From Candidatus Methanoperedens sp. (GTDB lineage Archaea; Halobacteriota; Methanosarcinia; Methanosarcinales; Methanoperedenaceae), in the NCBI GenBank assembly GCA_012026835.1, contig VEPN01000029.1:1-38001 (forward strand): DNA of 38,001 bases, given 5' to 3'. Below are positions 1 through 8,215 of the stretch, piece after piece. Both the position numbers and the translations under genes were made by a program. How positions within the stretch are numbered: the stretch's first letter is position 1; each line of letters opens with the position of its first letter. The notes beneath the pieces are model-generated. The model saw nothing but the letters and a program-made list of their open reading frames with translations. It was not told where the DNA came from and searched no databases.

Positions 1-93
1 TGGGAAAATAAGAGTGAATTAAAACGGCAACTGATTACGGCATTTGAAGAGGGTATCATTATGGTTCCAATCTACGATTACTTGAGAACTTGA
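1..93 (+). CDS. C-terminal end of an unidentified protein (cut by window edge)
   Basis: Frame 1 is open from the first base to a TGA at 91-93 and gives 30 residues ending in EEGIIMVPIYDYLRT. The pattern of a charged helix followed by 'GI..P' faintly recalls the tail of small mechanosensitive channels, but this is too little to name it. Its last 35 bases overlap the 3' end of the lipoprotein gene on the other strand, so the two genes converge. Confidence 0.4.
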   Translation, partial: WENKSELKRQLITAFEEGIIMVPIYDYLRT

Positions 94-358
94 CTATAGT
101 ACTGGGTTTTAATAAATCTACCCTGTCAATCCTCGTTTGCATTTCATCCATCTGCGTTTGCATGGAATTGATCTTTGCTTCAAGCTCATTTATTTTATTT
201 TGTTCATTAGATTGTGAAGCCTGATCTGAAGTAGATGGCGCTCCGGGAGTCTTTGACACCTGCTCGTTCGTCTTTTCGGGCGAATTGCTTACGCAACCTG
301 AAACCAGTATCCCTGTTATAAGGACAGCTAAAATAATGATCTTTCTGTTAATCATCAT
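59..358 (-). CDS. small lipoprotein with coiled-coil
   Basis: Predicted exported lipoprotein of about 100 residues. The N-terminus has a short basic stretch, a hydrophobic segment and a lipobox ending LVSGC, so the cysteine would be lipidated and the protein held on the outer face of the membrane. A Ser/Gln/Asn-rich linker follows, then a heptad-like coiled coil (INELEAKINSMQTQMDEMQ) and a short basic tail. A longer reading from a TTG at 388 exists, but GAGGG lies just before the tandem ATGs at 358 and 355, so one of these is the start. A TATA box (TTTATATA) lies upstream at 389-398. No family recognised; a structural or spacer role is only a guess. Confidence 0.75.
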   Translation of the reverse strand: MMINRKIIILAVLITGILVSGCVSNSPEKTNEQVSKTPGAPSTSDQASQSNEQNKINELEAKINSMQTQMDEMQTRIDRVDLLKPSTIVKFSSNRRLEP

Positions 359-388
359 AATCCCTCTTCGGCGAACTATTTTTTTCAA

Positions 389-427
389 GTATATAAATTT
401 ACCTAAAATGCTTCAAGATATATCATT
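389..427. promoter_or_regulatory. divergent promoter region between lipoprotein gene and gltX
   Basis: On the minus strand an archaeal TATA box reads ATTTATATAC (389-398), placing transcription start about 10-15 nt before the lipoprotein ATG. On the plus strand AGATATATCA (415-424) would start a gltX transcript with a leader of about 15 nt. Both are read from the sequence; neither is tested. Confidence 0.45.
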
Positions 428-460
428 TTAGTCCCCACAGAAGCTTAATATTACAGGGAG

Positions 461-2176
461 ATGATTAAGCCCCAGATGCTAACCACAGATGAGATAAAAC
501 TCCTTATAAAAAAATACGCCCTGCAAAACGCGGTCAAATATAACAAGACACCGCAGTCCGGGGCTGTCATAGGCAAGGTTATGGCAAATCCCGAACTGCG
601 CTCCAGGGCAAAAGAAATTACAGCCCTTACCGGAGAGGTCCTTTCGGAAATCGAGCAGATGGCACCTGCATCAAGGGAAGAAGAGCTGAATAAACTTGCA
701 CCTGAACTCGTTTTGGAGCTTAAGGAAAAGAAAGAACCTGAGAAAGGCTTACCCCCTCTTGAGCTTAATGAACCACTTGTGATGAGGTTTGCACCCAATC
801 CCAACGGCCCTCCTACGATAGGAAGCTCCAGGGGGATAGTGGTAAATTCGGAGTACACAAAGAAATATCACGGCAAGCTCATTATCCGGTTTGATGACAC
901 AGACCCGGCGACCAAGCGCCCGATGCTTGAAGCTTATGACTGGTATCTGGACGACTGCGAGTGGCTGGGGGCAAAACCCGATGAGGTGGTTAAAGCCTCA
1001 GACAGGATTCCCCTGTATTATGAGGTTGCAGAAGAACTCATCAGGAAGGGCGGGGCATATGTGTGTTTCTGCGAACAGGATGTTTTCAAGACTCTCAAGG
1101 ATGCAAAGAGTCCATGTTCTCACAGGGAACAGGGGATAGAGAAAAACCTTGTGTTCTGGGAAAAAATGATCGCAGGCGATTATAAGGAGCAGGAAGCCGT
1201 GCTGCGGATCAAGACCGACATAGCGCACAAAGACCCTGCAATAAGGGACTGGGTAGCTTTCAGAATAATCAAGACCCCGCATCCGAGGCCGCAAGTCGGG
1301 GATAAATACTGTGCCTGGCCTCTCCTTGATTTTGAAGGGGCGGTAGAGGATCACCTTCTTGGGACTACTCTCATTATCCGAGGCAAAGACCTTGCAGATA
1401 GCGAGAAGCGCCAGAGGTATGTATATAAATACATGGGCTGGACATACCCGAAAACGATGCACTGGGGACGCGTGCAGATACACGAGTTCGGGAAGTTGAG
1501 CACAAGCGGCCTCAAGAAAGCGATAGCTGATGGCGTTTATACGGGGTGGGACGATCCTCGTGTGCCAACTATCAGGGCGCTTCGCAGAAGAGGCATAAAA
1601 CCTGAAGCGCTGCGGAAATTCATGATTGACCTTGGCCTTGGAGAAACTGATATCAGCCTCAGCCTTGACACTCTGTATGCAGAGAACAGGAAGATAATAG
1701 ACCCTGTTGCGAACAGGTATTTTTTTGTATGGGAACCTGTCGAATTAGAGATAGAAGGCGCAGAGCCGAAAATCGCAAAGGCCCCGCTCCACCCATCCCG
1801 CGGAGGATTGCGGGAAATACCGGCAGGAACGAAGGTGCTGGTCTGCAAGAACGATGTGGATATACTCAGTGCAGGTGAAAAATTGCGCCTGAAGGATCTC
1901 TATAATATCCAGATAACAAACATCTCACCATTAACTGCGAAGTTCATAGGAACTGATATGGAACTTGTCAAGAAGGAAAAAGCCCGCATAATCCATTGGG
2001 CTCCTCTTGACGGTTTAAAAATCAGGGTTCTTTCTCCCGAAGGTGAATATATCGGTGTTGGAGAGAAGGGGATTGAGAAGGAGCTTAATAAGGTCGTGCA
2101 GTTTGAGAGATTTGGCTTCGTGAGGGTCGACAGTGTTAAAGATAACTGGGTTGTGGCATATTTTACGCACAGGTAA
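461..2176 (+). CDS. gltX: glutamyl-tRNA synthetase, archaeal type
   Basis: Charges tRNA with glutamate in the cytoplasm. Archaeal GluRS belongs to the GlnRS-like branch; in archaea lacking GlnRS it also makes Glu-tRNA(Gln) for amidation. The 571-residue length is normal. Residues about 108-125 hold the class I signature (RFAPNPNGPPTIGSSRG), in which HIGH is replaced by TIGS as in other Methanosarcinales enzymes as I recall them. The ATP loop is KLSTS (about 345) and RFDDTDP follows the first signature. A GGGAG abuts the ATG at 461 with no spacer, so the ATG at 476 (15 nt downstream of that motif) is an alternative start. The gene stands alone and is followed by a T-tract terminator. Confidence 0.95.
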   Translation: MIKPQMLTTDEIKLLIKKYALQNAVKYNKTPQSGAVIGKVMANPELRSRAKEITALTGEVLSEIEQMAPASREEELNKLAPELVLELKEKKEPEKGLPPLELNEPLVMRFAPNPNGPPTIGSSRGIVVNSEYTKKYHGKLIIRFDDTDPATKRPMLEAYDWYLDDCEWLGAKPDEVVKASDRIPLYYEVAEELIRKGGAYVCFCEQDVFKTLKDAKSPCSHREQGIEKNLVFWEKMIAGDYKEQEAVLRIKTDIAHKDPAIRDWVAFRIIKTPHPRPQVGDKYCAWPLLDFEGAVEDHLLGTTLIIRGKDLADSEKRQRYVYKYMGWTYPKTMHWGRVQIHEFGKLSTSGLKKAIADGVYTGWDDPRVPTIRALRRRGIKPEALRKFMIDLGLGETDISLSLDTLYAENRKIIDPVANRYFFVWEPVELEIEGAEPKIAKAPLHPSRGGLREIPAGTKVLVCKNDVDILSAGEKLRLKDLYNIQITNISPLTAKFIGTDMELVKKEKARIIHWAPLDGLKIRVLSPEGEYIGVGEKGIEKELNKVVQFERFGFVRVDSVKDNWVVAYFTHR

Positions 2177-2214
2177 AATGTCATGGATTTATTTACATAC
2201 AGATAATCATTATC

Positions 2215-2234
2215 ATAATAATTATTATTTTTTT
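2215..2234 (+). terminator. A+T palindrome plus T-tract after gltX
   Basis: A 14-nt perfect palindrome (ATAATAATTATTAT, 2215-2228) runs into seven T residues (2228-2234). It lies 40 nt downstream of the gltX stop, where an archaeal T-rich terminator would be expected. Confidence 0.4.
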
Positions 2235-2302
2235 ACTGAGATAATATTATATAGTTAAATCACTATACAAAGCATACTTTAATTGAAAGATAGGTGAGAT
2301 AA

Positions 2303-2743
2303 ATGAGCAAACTTGGTATTGGTGTAAAATGGGGTATAGGAATTGCGGGGATAGTAGTTTTGCTAGTTTCTTTATTGATCAACGGTTCATTTTTCATTGT
2401 TACTAACCCGATTTCGCAGGTTTCAGACTTGAATAACGACCTCCCGGATGGAATAAATCAAATAAATGATAATAACTCGGGTATGGATGAGATATCCGGA
2501 AACATCGCATTAAGCGATTCTGGCAAAGAAAGCGGCCAGGGAAACGAACAAGGATCTGGAGGCGGATTTAATGGAGGAAACACCCAGGGATCAGGATCGA
2601 GATTAAACCTAAAAAGCGACCAGGGAGATGAACAGGAGGAGTTATCAGAAAATACCGTTTCTGTGCCTGAGTTCCCGACAGTGGCAATGCCCATCATCTC
2701 TATTATAGCTATAACTCTTCTAATCCACAGGAGAAAGGGATAA
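2303..2743 (+). CDS. PEF-CTERM sorting-signal surface protein
   Basis: Exported 146-residue protein of unknown role. It has an N-terminal hydrophobic segment (about residues 8-33), then a low-complexity acidic stretch rich in Asn, Gly, Ser and Gln. The C-terminus is a tripartite sorting tail: VPEFPTVAMP (121-130), a hydrophobic helix, then HRRKG. This matches the archaeal PEF-CTERM domain, which is processed by an archaeosortase (ArtC-type in my recollection); none is encoded here. The family usually ends up on the cell surface, often glycosylated. RBS GGTGAG precedes the ATG and TATA-like ATATTATATAG lies near 2245. The low-complexity middle suggests a stalk or matrix protein rather than an enzyme. 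Confidence 0.8.
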   Translation: MSKLGIGVKWGIGIAGIVVLLVSLLINGSFFIVTNPISQVSDLNNDLPDGINQINDNNSGMDEISGNIALSDSGKESGQGNEQGSGGGFNGGNTQGSGSRLNLKSDQGDEQEELSENTVSVPEFPTVAMPIISIIAITLLIHRRKG

Positions 2744-2767
2744 AAGATACCCTTTCCTTTTTATTTT
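2734..2767 (+). terminator. hairpin and T-tract terminator between convergent genes
   Basis: AAAGGG (2734-2739) pairs with CCCTTT (2750-2755), followed by a T-rich run. The stop codon of the PEF-CTERM gene lies in the loop. The element also sits over the 3' end of the helicase gene on the other strand. Confidence 0.6.
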
Positions 2768-5211
2768 TCCATCTTCTCCCTCAACTCCCTCGCCATTCTT
2801 CCCAACTCTTTTTTCCCATATATCCCTGCTATTAATTCCACGGCTTCAAGAGCCCTTGCTGCCTGGTCAAGATACCCGAGCATATCGCCCGTGTATGCAT
2901 AAACACCATACTGCTTCGTAAGCTGCGTGATAATCCCCTCGGGCGATAATCCTTCGGCGCATAACTCAATAACTCTTGCCGAGAACTTCTTCTCGGCGCA
3001 GCCGCAGTACGGCGAATCCTTGCATGTGCATGCCATGAACTCGCGTGCGAAGTCGAGCATGACGCGGCGCAGGTTCTCTTTCAGCTTTGAGAGTCCGTCT
3101 GCCGAGAAAACGATATCAAGACCCGCACCGAAAACTCTTGTTGGGATATCCGTTCCCAGGGAATCCGATAGCTGCGAAGCGTACCTGAAATACACAGCAT
3201 CCAGGGTCTCAAGTTCAATGACAATATCCAGCGGCTTGCGTCCCGCAAGTACAGCGTTTTTTATCAGGAAAGTCTGCTCCACGCTCAAAAAATGCGCGGC
3301 CACGATGCGTCCAAGTTCAGTCGGAGAAAAACCGGAATTTGTTTTTTCAATGAACCCGTACTCTCCAAGCTTATCCAGCATGTAATCAAGGTTCCCCTCG
3401 CCGAGCATCGATCCATTCATTTTTCCAAGATCCGAAAATTTATGGGCAACAACTATGTTGGAAAGGGTCTCTTCAAGCAGTTCATCCTCCCCGTAGTCCA
3501 CACCAAAATGCTCAAGCTCCCCCTTTAGCAGCCTGAATGCTATCTCATCCTCAGAGTCTCCTTTCCCGAACCTCTTTTCAGGGTCTGCAAGCAGTACCAC
3601 CACGCCCCTGTCATGGTAATCAGGCCTTCCCGCCCTCCCGAGCATCTGCTGGAACTCGCGCACCGTAAGCCATTCTATACCCATGGCAAGGGACTCAAAT
3701 ATCACCTGGGATGCAGGAAAATCCACACCTGCCGCAAGCGCCGCTGTGGTAACTACAACCGGAAGCTCCCCTTTTCCGAATTTTTCTTCCACCTTCTTTC
3801 TTTCTTGATATGAAAGCCCTGCATGGTAAGGCATGGCTTTTATCACAAGCCCTTTCGCAAGCACTTCACAATTGCGGCGCGAGTTTGTAAATACGATGGT
3901 CTGCCCCCTGAAACCCTTAGAGGATCTCTTATCGTATTCCTGCTGTGCAAGCCTCTCTATCAATCGTTTCTTCTCGTGTTCGGGCGCAAAGATAAGATGC
4001 CTATCGATAGGTACGGGCCGCTCCTCGAACTCGATAAGACCAGCTCCCAGCTTTTCAGCAAGCCATTGCGGTTTTCCAACAGTAGCTGAAAGATATATGA
4101 ACTGCGCGTCCGGCGCGATGAATTTCAAACGCGCAATAAGGCCATCAAGCCGGTGACCCCTTTCTTTATCTTCAAGCATATGTACTTCATCTATGACAAC
4201 TGTACCGATGCTCCCGAGCGTTTTACTTTTCTCCGACCTGAGGACAAAATCAATCCCTTCGTAGGTGCCTACGATTATATCTGATGATAATGAAGTCCGG
4301 ATTCCTCTTGTACCTTTTATTATCCTGCTTGTCCCGATGCGCAGTGAAGTTGTCGCGATTGAGGAATAGCGCTTCGTGAATTGCTCGTATTTCTGGTTTG
4401 CAAGCGCCACGAGAGGTACTAAGAAAAGCATCCTGCCTTTTTTGTTCATGATATTTTTAAGCCCTGCAAGTTCCCCGACCAGCGTTTTCCCTGTGGCCGT
4501 AGCCGAGACGACCAACTGGTTCTTCCCTTCAAGAAGCCCCGCGTTAATGGAAAGCGCCTGCACCGGCATCAATACTTCAAGCTGGTGGAGAAGTATCTTT
4601 TTAAGTTCATCGTGGACAGGCAGGTCTTTCACTTTAATTGAACAATCAACCCTGCTTGCCTCTATAGTATCAAATCTCGTCAGACCCGAATCCAGTTTTT
4701 CGGGGCTTAGCATTGCAAGCACCCTGTCAAGGTTCCTTGTTTTAAGTAATATATGAATAAGCCTTTCCTGCCCGTGTTTGCCCAGTTTTGCGGATTTTAT
4801 TTCCCTTAAGAGTTCTTTTTTGGCGCATTCTTCACATATATTTTCATTATGAAACCTGATGGAATTGGTATCGACAGTTGTATATCTGCCTGCAAGGAGG
4901 CATATGCGGCAGGTGTTCGCATACCCGTAATCCAGCTGATACGCTGATAAAAGTTCCTTGAATCCTGCTTCCGATACTTCATCCCCCTCTGCAATGAGAA
5001 CCTTGTCCGCAAGGCGCAGAAGTTCAATAAGCTCATCCGGCGCCCTGAATTCTTCTTTCTCTCCCTGTCTTATCCTGAACCTGCCTGCGCGGGCTCCTTT
5101 TGGGGTTTTCTTTAATGTCAGGATACCGTAAAAGATCGGCTCTTTAGAATTATCTTTGATCGGAAGGACTACAATATTTGATTTTTGCGGGTGAATAATT
5201 ACCGAAAGCAT
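2761..5211 (-). CDS. archaeal DEAD/DEAH-box helicase with zinc-binding N-domain
   Basis: Large (816 aa) superfamily 2 helicase, Ski2/Hel308-like in its core, presumably an ATP-driven remodeller of RNA or DNA. The N-terminal region (1-200) carries CRIC (101-104) and CEEC (126-129), a probable zinc site. The helicase core has Walker A SATATGKT (236-243), DEVH (341-344), SAT (375-377) and motif VI QMLGRAGRP (522-530). A C-terminal helical domain contains a second Cys cluster (CTCKDSPYCGC). The layout fits the widespread but uncharacterised archaeal helicases annotated with DUF5814, from memory. No RBS precedes the ATG; a TATA-like AATATTAATA about 35 nt upstream suggests a leaderless or nearly leaderless mRNA. 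The substrate cannot be read from the sequence. Confidence 0.9.
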   Translation of the reverse strand: MLSVIIHPQKSNIVVLPIKDNSKEPIFYGILTLKKTPKGARAGRFRIRQGEKEEFRAPDELIELLRLADKVLIAEGDEVSEAGFKELLSAYQLDYGYANTCRICLLAGRYTTVDTNSIRFHNENICEECAKKELLREIKSAKLGKHGQERLIHILLKTRNLDRVLAMLSPEKLDSGLTRFDTIEASRVDCSIKVKDLPVHDELKKILLHQLEVLMPVQALSINAGLLEGKNQLVVSATATGKTLVGELAGLKNIMNKKGRMLFLVPLVALANQKYEQFTKRYSSIATTSLRIGTSRIIKGTRGIRTSLSSDIIVGTYEGIDFVLRSEKSKTLGSIGTVVIDEVHMLEDKERGHRLDGLIARLKFIAPDAQFIYLSATVGKPQWLAEKLGAGLIEFEERPVPIDRHLIFAPEHEKKRLIERLAQQEYDKRSSKGFRGQTIVFTNSRRNCEVLAKGLVIKAMPYHAGLSYQERKKVEEKFGKGELPVVVTTAALAAGVDFPASQVIFESLAMGIEWLTVREFQQMLGRAGRPDYHDRGVVVLLADPEKRFGKGDSEDEIAFRLLKGELEHFGVDYGEDELLEETLSNIVVAHKFSDLGKMNGSMLGEGNLDYMLDKLGEYGFIEKTNSGFSPTELGRIVAAHFLSVEQTFLIKNAVLAGRKPLDIVIELETLDAVYFRYASQLSDSLGTDIPTRVFGAGLDIVFSADGLSKLKENLRRVMLDFAREFMACTCKDSPYCGCAEKKFSARVIELCAEGLSPEGIITQLTKQYGVYAYTGDMLGYLDQAARALEAVELIAGIYGKKELGRMARELREKMEK

Positions 5212-5322
5212 TCTGGTTTAGAATAAACGCATCATGTTATTAATATTGGCACAGGATAACCTGAACAGATGTTTCACAGCCCCTGGAACAAATAACTATT
5301 ATGGAAACTTTCAAATCCGGTT

Positions 5323-5350
5323 AAAAAAAAGCCTGCAACGGTTTGCAGGC
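5323..5350 (-). terminator. intrinsic-type terminator of the AttH/CrtC-like gene
   Basis: On the minus strand GCCTGCAA (5350-5343) and TTGCAGGC (5338-5331) form a perfect 8-bp stem with a 4-nt loop, followed by eight T residues. It lies 54 nt after the stop codon of the secreted-protein gene. It looks like a bacterial Rho-independent terminator, which is uncommon in such clean form in archaea. Confidence 0.75.
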
Positions 5351-5403
5351 CAAGAGATGCTAAATCGTATCAGCCAGACACTTTGAGACAGGCTATCTAA
5401 ATA

Positions 5404-6501
5404 TCAGGCCACATATTCCAGAAATCCTTTCGTTGTATAGGAGACAGGCTTTCCATCTATATTACCGCTTACTTCATATGACCCTGATAATTCCCATATG
5501 ATCCTGTATCCACCGCTTTCAAGTGGTATTGGAATTGGCGTGAAGCGCTCTGCGGTAAATACGATATTGACTTTATTTTCTCCTGAAACTGCATCCAGCA
5601 CTGTGATCATCGGGAAAGGATACTCTGGATATGAGTTTACCATGATATCCCGTCGAATCTGCATTTCGCTGTCTTCAAATCTCACTATTATTTTTTTGTT
5701 CTTCCATATCTCAAGGACTGATCTATGTGATTCTGTATGGTTTCTATCTGTTGTGTTGCCAAAAACGAAAGAATAAGACCCTGTATCATCTCCTTTCAGG
5801 TTATTCTTTTTTTCGGAGGCCTGTCCCCAGTCCCATCCCACATTATCCTGCCATAGCCAGTATCCCCAATTGTGATCGTGGTAACCTCTAACGTTTTTCA
5901 GTTCGTAGATTTTTTCCAAAGCTGTTCCTTTATTGACAGTTAATGTTCCTGTAACTTTCATCCTGGGCGAAGCTACGAGCCAGTAGATCGACCTGCCGGG
6001 CTTAAAAGATGCATTGAAAACCGGAGCAGGATCAGTTATGGGTTTGAACAATGCGTCGAAAACCGTCTGTGCATCATTTGATTCAACATGTACCGAGTAA
6101 CCTTTTTCTGTCAGTGTAACATAGCTCCCTGATATTCTGACGGCTGGTGTCCTGTTTGACCATTCGGCCATTGTTACAGGATATAAGTCAATCGTGAGAT
6201 TTTCTTTAACAGGAGTGGAATAACTTAGCAGGACAAAGGCGATACTCTTTGAAGGATCATTTATATCCCCCTTTAAAGTAAGTGTAGTAATGAACGAAAG
6301 GTTCTGTTCTTCGTCAATTATATTGAAATAGTGCCATTCGTCGTATAACATGCTTCTTGGATCGCCTTTTTCAGGGGGATGGAATACATCTAAAACTGAG
6401 AGTTCGCGTATCAGGCTACCTTCTTTTGCGATAGCCAGATTTGAGGCTGCTGACAATAGTAATATTGCAGCTATCAGGATCAATATCGGTTTAAGTTTCA
6501 T
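5404..6501 (-). CDS. secreted AttH/CrtC-like lipocalin-fold protein
   Basis: Exported protein of about 365 residues. A Sec-type signal (MKLKPILILIAAILLLSAAS...AIA) is followed by a long beta-rich domain. The motif GYHDHNWGYW in mid-protein is the hallmark of the AttH/CrtC family (carotenoid hydratase-like, double lipocalin fold), and the N-terminal DEWHYFN and C-terminal beta strands agree with it. Known members hydrate carotenoids or bind lipids, but the substrate here is unknown and no carotenoid genes are nearby. A GTG at 6510 also opens the frame, but it lies inside the RBS (AGAGGTGA), so the ATG at 6501, five bases after that motif, is the better start. It lies 18 nt behind a small exported-peptide gene, probably in one transcript, and ends at a strong terminator. 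Confidence 0.75.
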   Translation of the reverse strand: MKLKPILILIAAILLLSAASNLAIAKEGSLIRELSVLDVFHPPEKGDPRSMLYDEWHYFNIIDEEQNLSFITTLTLKGDINDPSKSIAFVLLSYSTPVKENLTIDLYPVTMAEWSNRTPAVRISGSYVTLTEKGYSVHVESNDAQTVFDALFKPITDPAPVFNASFKPGRSIYWLVASPRMKVTGTLTVNKGTALEKIYELKNVRGYHDHNWGYWLWQDNVGWDWGQASEKKNNLKGDDTGSYSFVFGNTTDRNHTESHRSVLEIWKNKKIIVRFEDSEMQIRRDIMVNSYPEYPFPMITVLDAVSGENKVNIVFTAERFTPIPIPLESGGYRIIWELSGSYEVSGNIDGKPVSYTTKGFLEYVA

Positions 6502-6519
6502 TCTATTCACCTCTTAAGT

Positions 6520-6657
6520 TTATTTTATCGCTTCTACAGTATCAAATCCGGGCATTTCAAATATGGTTTCGTGGCTTGCCAGTGCGGGTGCTGTTAATGA
6601 CAGGATTACAGCACACATGATTACACATATTGTTATTATAGTCGCATTTCTGTTCAT
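6520..6657 (-). CDS. 45-residue exported peptide
   Basis: Short gene reading MNRNATIITICVIMCAVILS..., a basic start and hydrophobic core ending TAPALA, then about 17 residues (SHETIFEMPGFDTVEAIK). The A-x-A cut site suggests a Sec signal peptide releasing a tiny acidic product. The stop lies 18 nt before the AttH/CrtC-like start, so the two are probably co-transcribed. On the minus strand CTATAAATC (near 6711-6719) is a likely TATA box, giving a leader of about 30 nt. No RBS is evident. Function unknown; a secreted cofactor or chaperone of the next gene, or a leader peptide, are possibilities. Confidence 0.5.
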   Translation of the reverse strand: MNRNATIITICVIMCAVILSLTAPALASHETIFEMPGFDTVEAIK

Positions 6658-6726
6658 ATTTTATGCTTTTTCGGCCGGTTAGCAGTTCATCATGATAATA
6701 GCGATTATTGATTTATAGTTTTCCGG

Positions 6727-6801
6727 TCATCTAATAATTTTGTCCCATGACCAATTGTAACTGTTTTTGCTGAAACTTTGAATATTCATATCTTTCTTCA
6801 T
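6727..6801 (-). CDS. possible 24-codon peptide (MKKDMNIQSF...)
   Basis: Minus-strand frame MKKDMNIQSFSKNSYNWSWD plus four residues, ending TGA, 65 nt downstream of the radical SAM stop. It is rich in Asn, Ser and aromatic residues and has a weak purine run before the ATG. It could be a second modified-peptide substrate or simply chance in A+T-rich DNA. I lean to chance without homologues. Confidence 0.2.
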   Translation of the reverse strand: MKKDMNIQSFSKNSYNWSWDKIIR

Positions 6802-6855
6802 CTTTCTTATTCGGCGGGCACTCCTCTACTATACCTATGAGGGGCGCAATCCCGA

Positions 6856-6869
6856 AGTATAGCGATTAA
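6856..6869 (-). repeat. 14-bp direct repeat across the maturase stop codon (copy 1)
   Basis: AGTATAGCGATTAA here is identical to 8216-8229. In both places it holds the TAA stop of the minus-strand gene and the next ten bases (TCGCTATACT). A 10-bp part, ATAGCGATTA, recurs at 6698-6707. Confidence 0.7.
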
Positions 6870-8143
6870 GAATAGAAATAAGGAGTAATAGACATATCTT
6901 TACTTGTGCATTTACGCACTCCGGTTTTGGCATAATAACGAGTACATCCGCCATAACAGATTGGTAAATAATAGCAATCCCTGCATTTTTCATCCTTAAA
7001 TGGATTTGATTTTTGATACCATTTTGATATATGTGTTATATTAAATTGTAACATACCTGCCTTATTTATCTGGCCAATATTTGCCGTTTCTGTTGAAATA
7101 TCATTTAAACATTTCCATATTTTCAGATCAGGGGTAACATAAAAAAAATTAACTCCACCAGCAGATTCACAATGTTGCAGGTAATAAGTGCTCTTGACTA
7201 TATTAAATCCATAATTTTTCGCTTCATCATAAAACTTTTTCAAATCAAAAATTGTATTACTATTAGCTTCACCGAAGTGACTGGTTGTATAGATTGGCCT
7301 GAATATAATATTTATTTTTCCCCTCTCTTCCAAATTAAATGACTCTAAAATAGGCCTGATGTGATCAATATTTTGGTTTAATAAATTTACTCGCAAAATG
7401 AAATGAGTATTCGTATGCGTTTTAATGCCATATTGTATTGCTGCTTTAAAATTATTAACTATTATATCAAAGGTTACTCTATTATTATGCAAAATGCGAA
7501 GCTTGTTATGAACTTCCTTATTGCCATCCAATGTAACTTGAAGAGATATACAATTATATTTAAATAATGCGCTTACCGTATCTTTATCCAATAAGAAGCC
7601 ATTTGTTACAATATTAATACTCAAATCATATCCGTAGTTCTTACTTTGCATGGATACATAGTCCAAATAAGAGAACAGTTCGTTCTTTTTTAAAAGTGGT
7701 TCTCCACCAAATAAACTAATATGTACTCTCTTTCTATTACAAAAATTCTCATTAGCAAAATTTCTTAAGATATCAAAATAATCTTTAACTTCATCATCTT
7801 CTTTTTCATATCCTGCTTCAAAACAATATGGGCATTTAAAATTACATTTAAATGTTGGCACTAAAACAACATTGATTTCGTCTGTTCGGAAATAATTTGC
7901 GTTATATAAATATTCAATACGTTCGAGTTCGTTTATATTATCGGATAAAATAAAACCGTTTTTGATCAGAATATCTTGATAATTCTTATTTTCCCCTATA
8001 CAAGGATTTTTTTCATTTAATATGCTCTTTATTCTTTTTAACTCAGTTCTTTTGACTTTGATGCATGCTCTGCTAAATGAATTAAATAAGAATATGGAAT
8101 CATTTTCCCTGAAAAATTTGTTATATCTGCTATCTCTATACAT
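6866..8143 (-). CDS. radical SAM/SPASM peptide maturase
   Basis: Predicted cytoplasmic enzyme (425 aa) that installs thioether or related crosslinks in a ribosomal peptide. An N-terminal region of about 85 residues may bind a leader peptide. The radical SAM core has C100-x3-C104-x2-C107 (CNFKCPYC) and GGEP at 146-149. The C-terminal SPASM domain has C325, C345, then C387-x2-C390-x5-C396-x3-C400 and C412, the complete spacing for two auxiliary Fe-S clusters. SPASM enzymes with such architecture mature sactipeptides, ranthipeptides, PQQ and similar products. GGAG precedes the ATG. A 42-codon Cys-rich gene lies 82 nt upstream on the same strand and is the obvious substrate. Base composition is clearly more A+T-rich than tyrS or the helicase, suggesting transfer. 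No protease or exporter adjoins it, and an enzyme-activating maturase role cannot be excluded. Confidence 0.85.
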   Translation of the reverse strand: MYRDSRYNKFFRENDSIFLFNSFSRACIKVKRTELKRIKSILNEKNPCIGENKNYQDILIKNGFILSDNINELERIEYLYNANYFRTDEINVVLVPTFKCNFKCPYCFEAGYEKEDDEVKDYFDILRNFANENFCNRKRVHISLFGGEPLLKKNELFSYLDYVSMQSKNYGYDLSINIVTNGFLLDKDTVSALFKYNCISLQVTLDGNKEVHNKLRILHNNRVTFDIIVNNFKAAIQYGIKTHTNTHFILRVNLLNQNIDHIRPILESFNLEERGKINIIFRPIYTTSHFGEANSNTIFDLKKFYDEAKNYGFNIVKSTYYLQHCESAGGVNFFYVTPDLKIWKCLNDISTETANIGQINKAGMLQFNITHISKWYQKSNPFKDEKCRDCYYLPICYGGCTRYYAKTGVRKCTSKDMSITPYFYS

Positions 8144-8215
8144 ATCTCCATCTTAATTTTATAGAAATAATGTTAAAGTCAAACGCCGGGCACACCCAAC
8201 CGCACAGAGCTGTGG

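Noticed and set aside
451-858. 135-codon minus-strand frame within gltX
   Set aside because: Ser-rich shadow of the GluRS N-terminus; no start signals, and the plus-strand protein is fully conserved.
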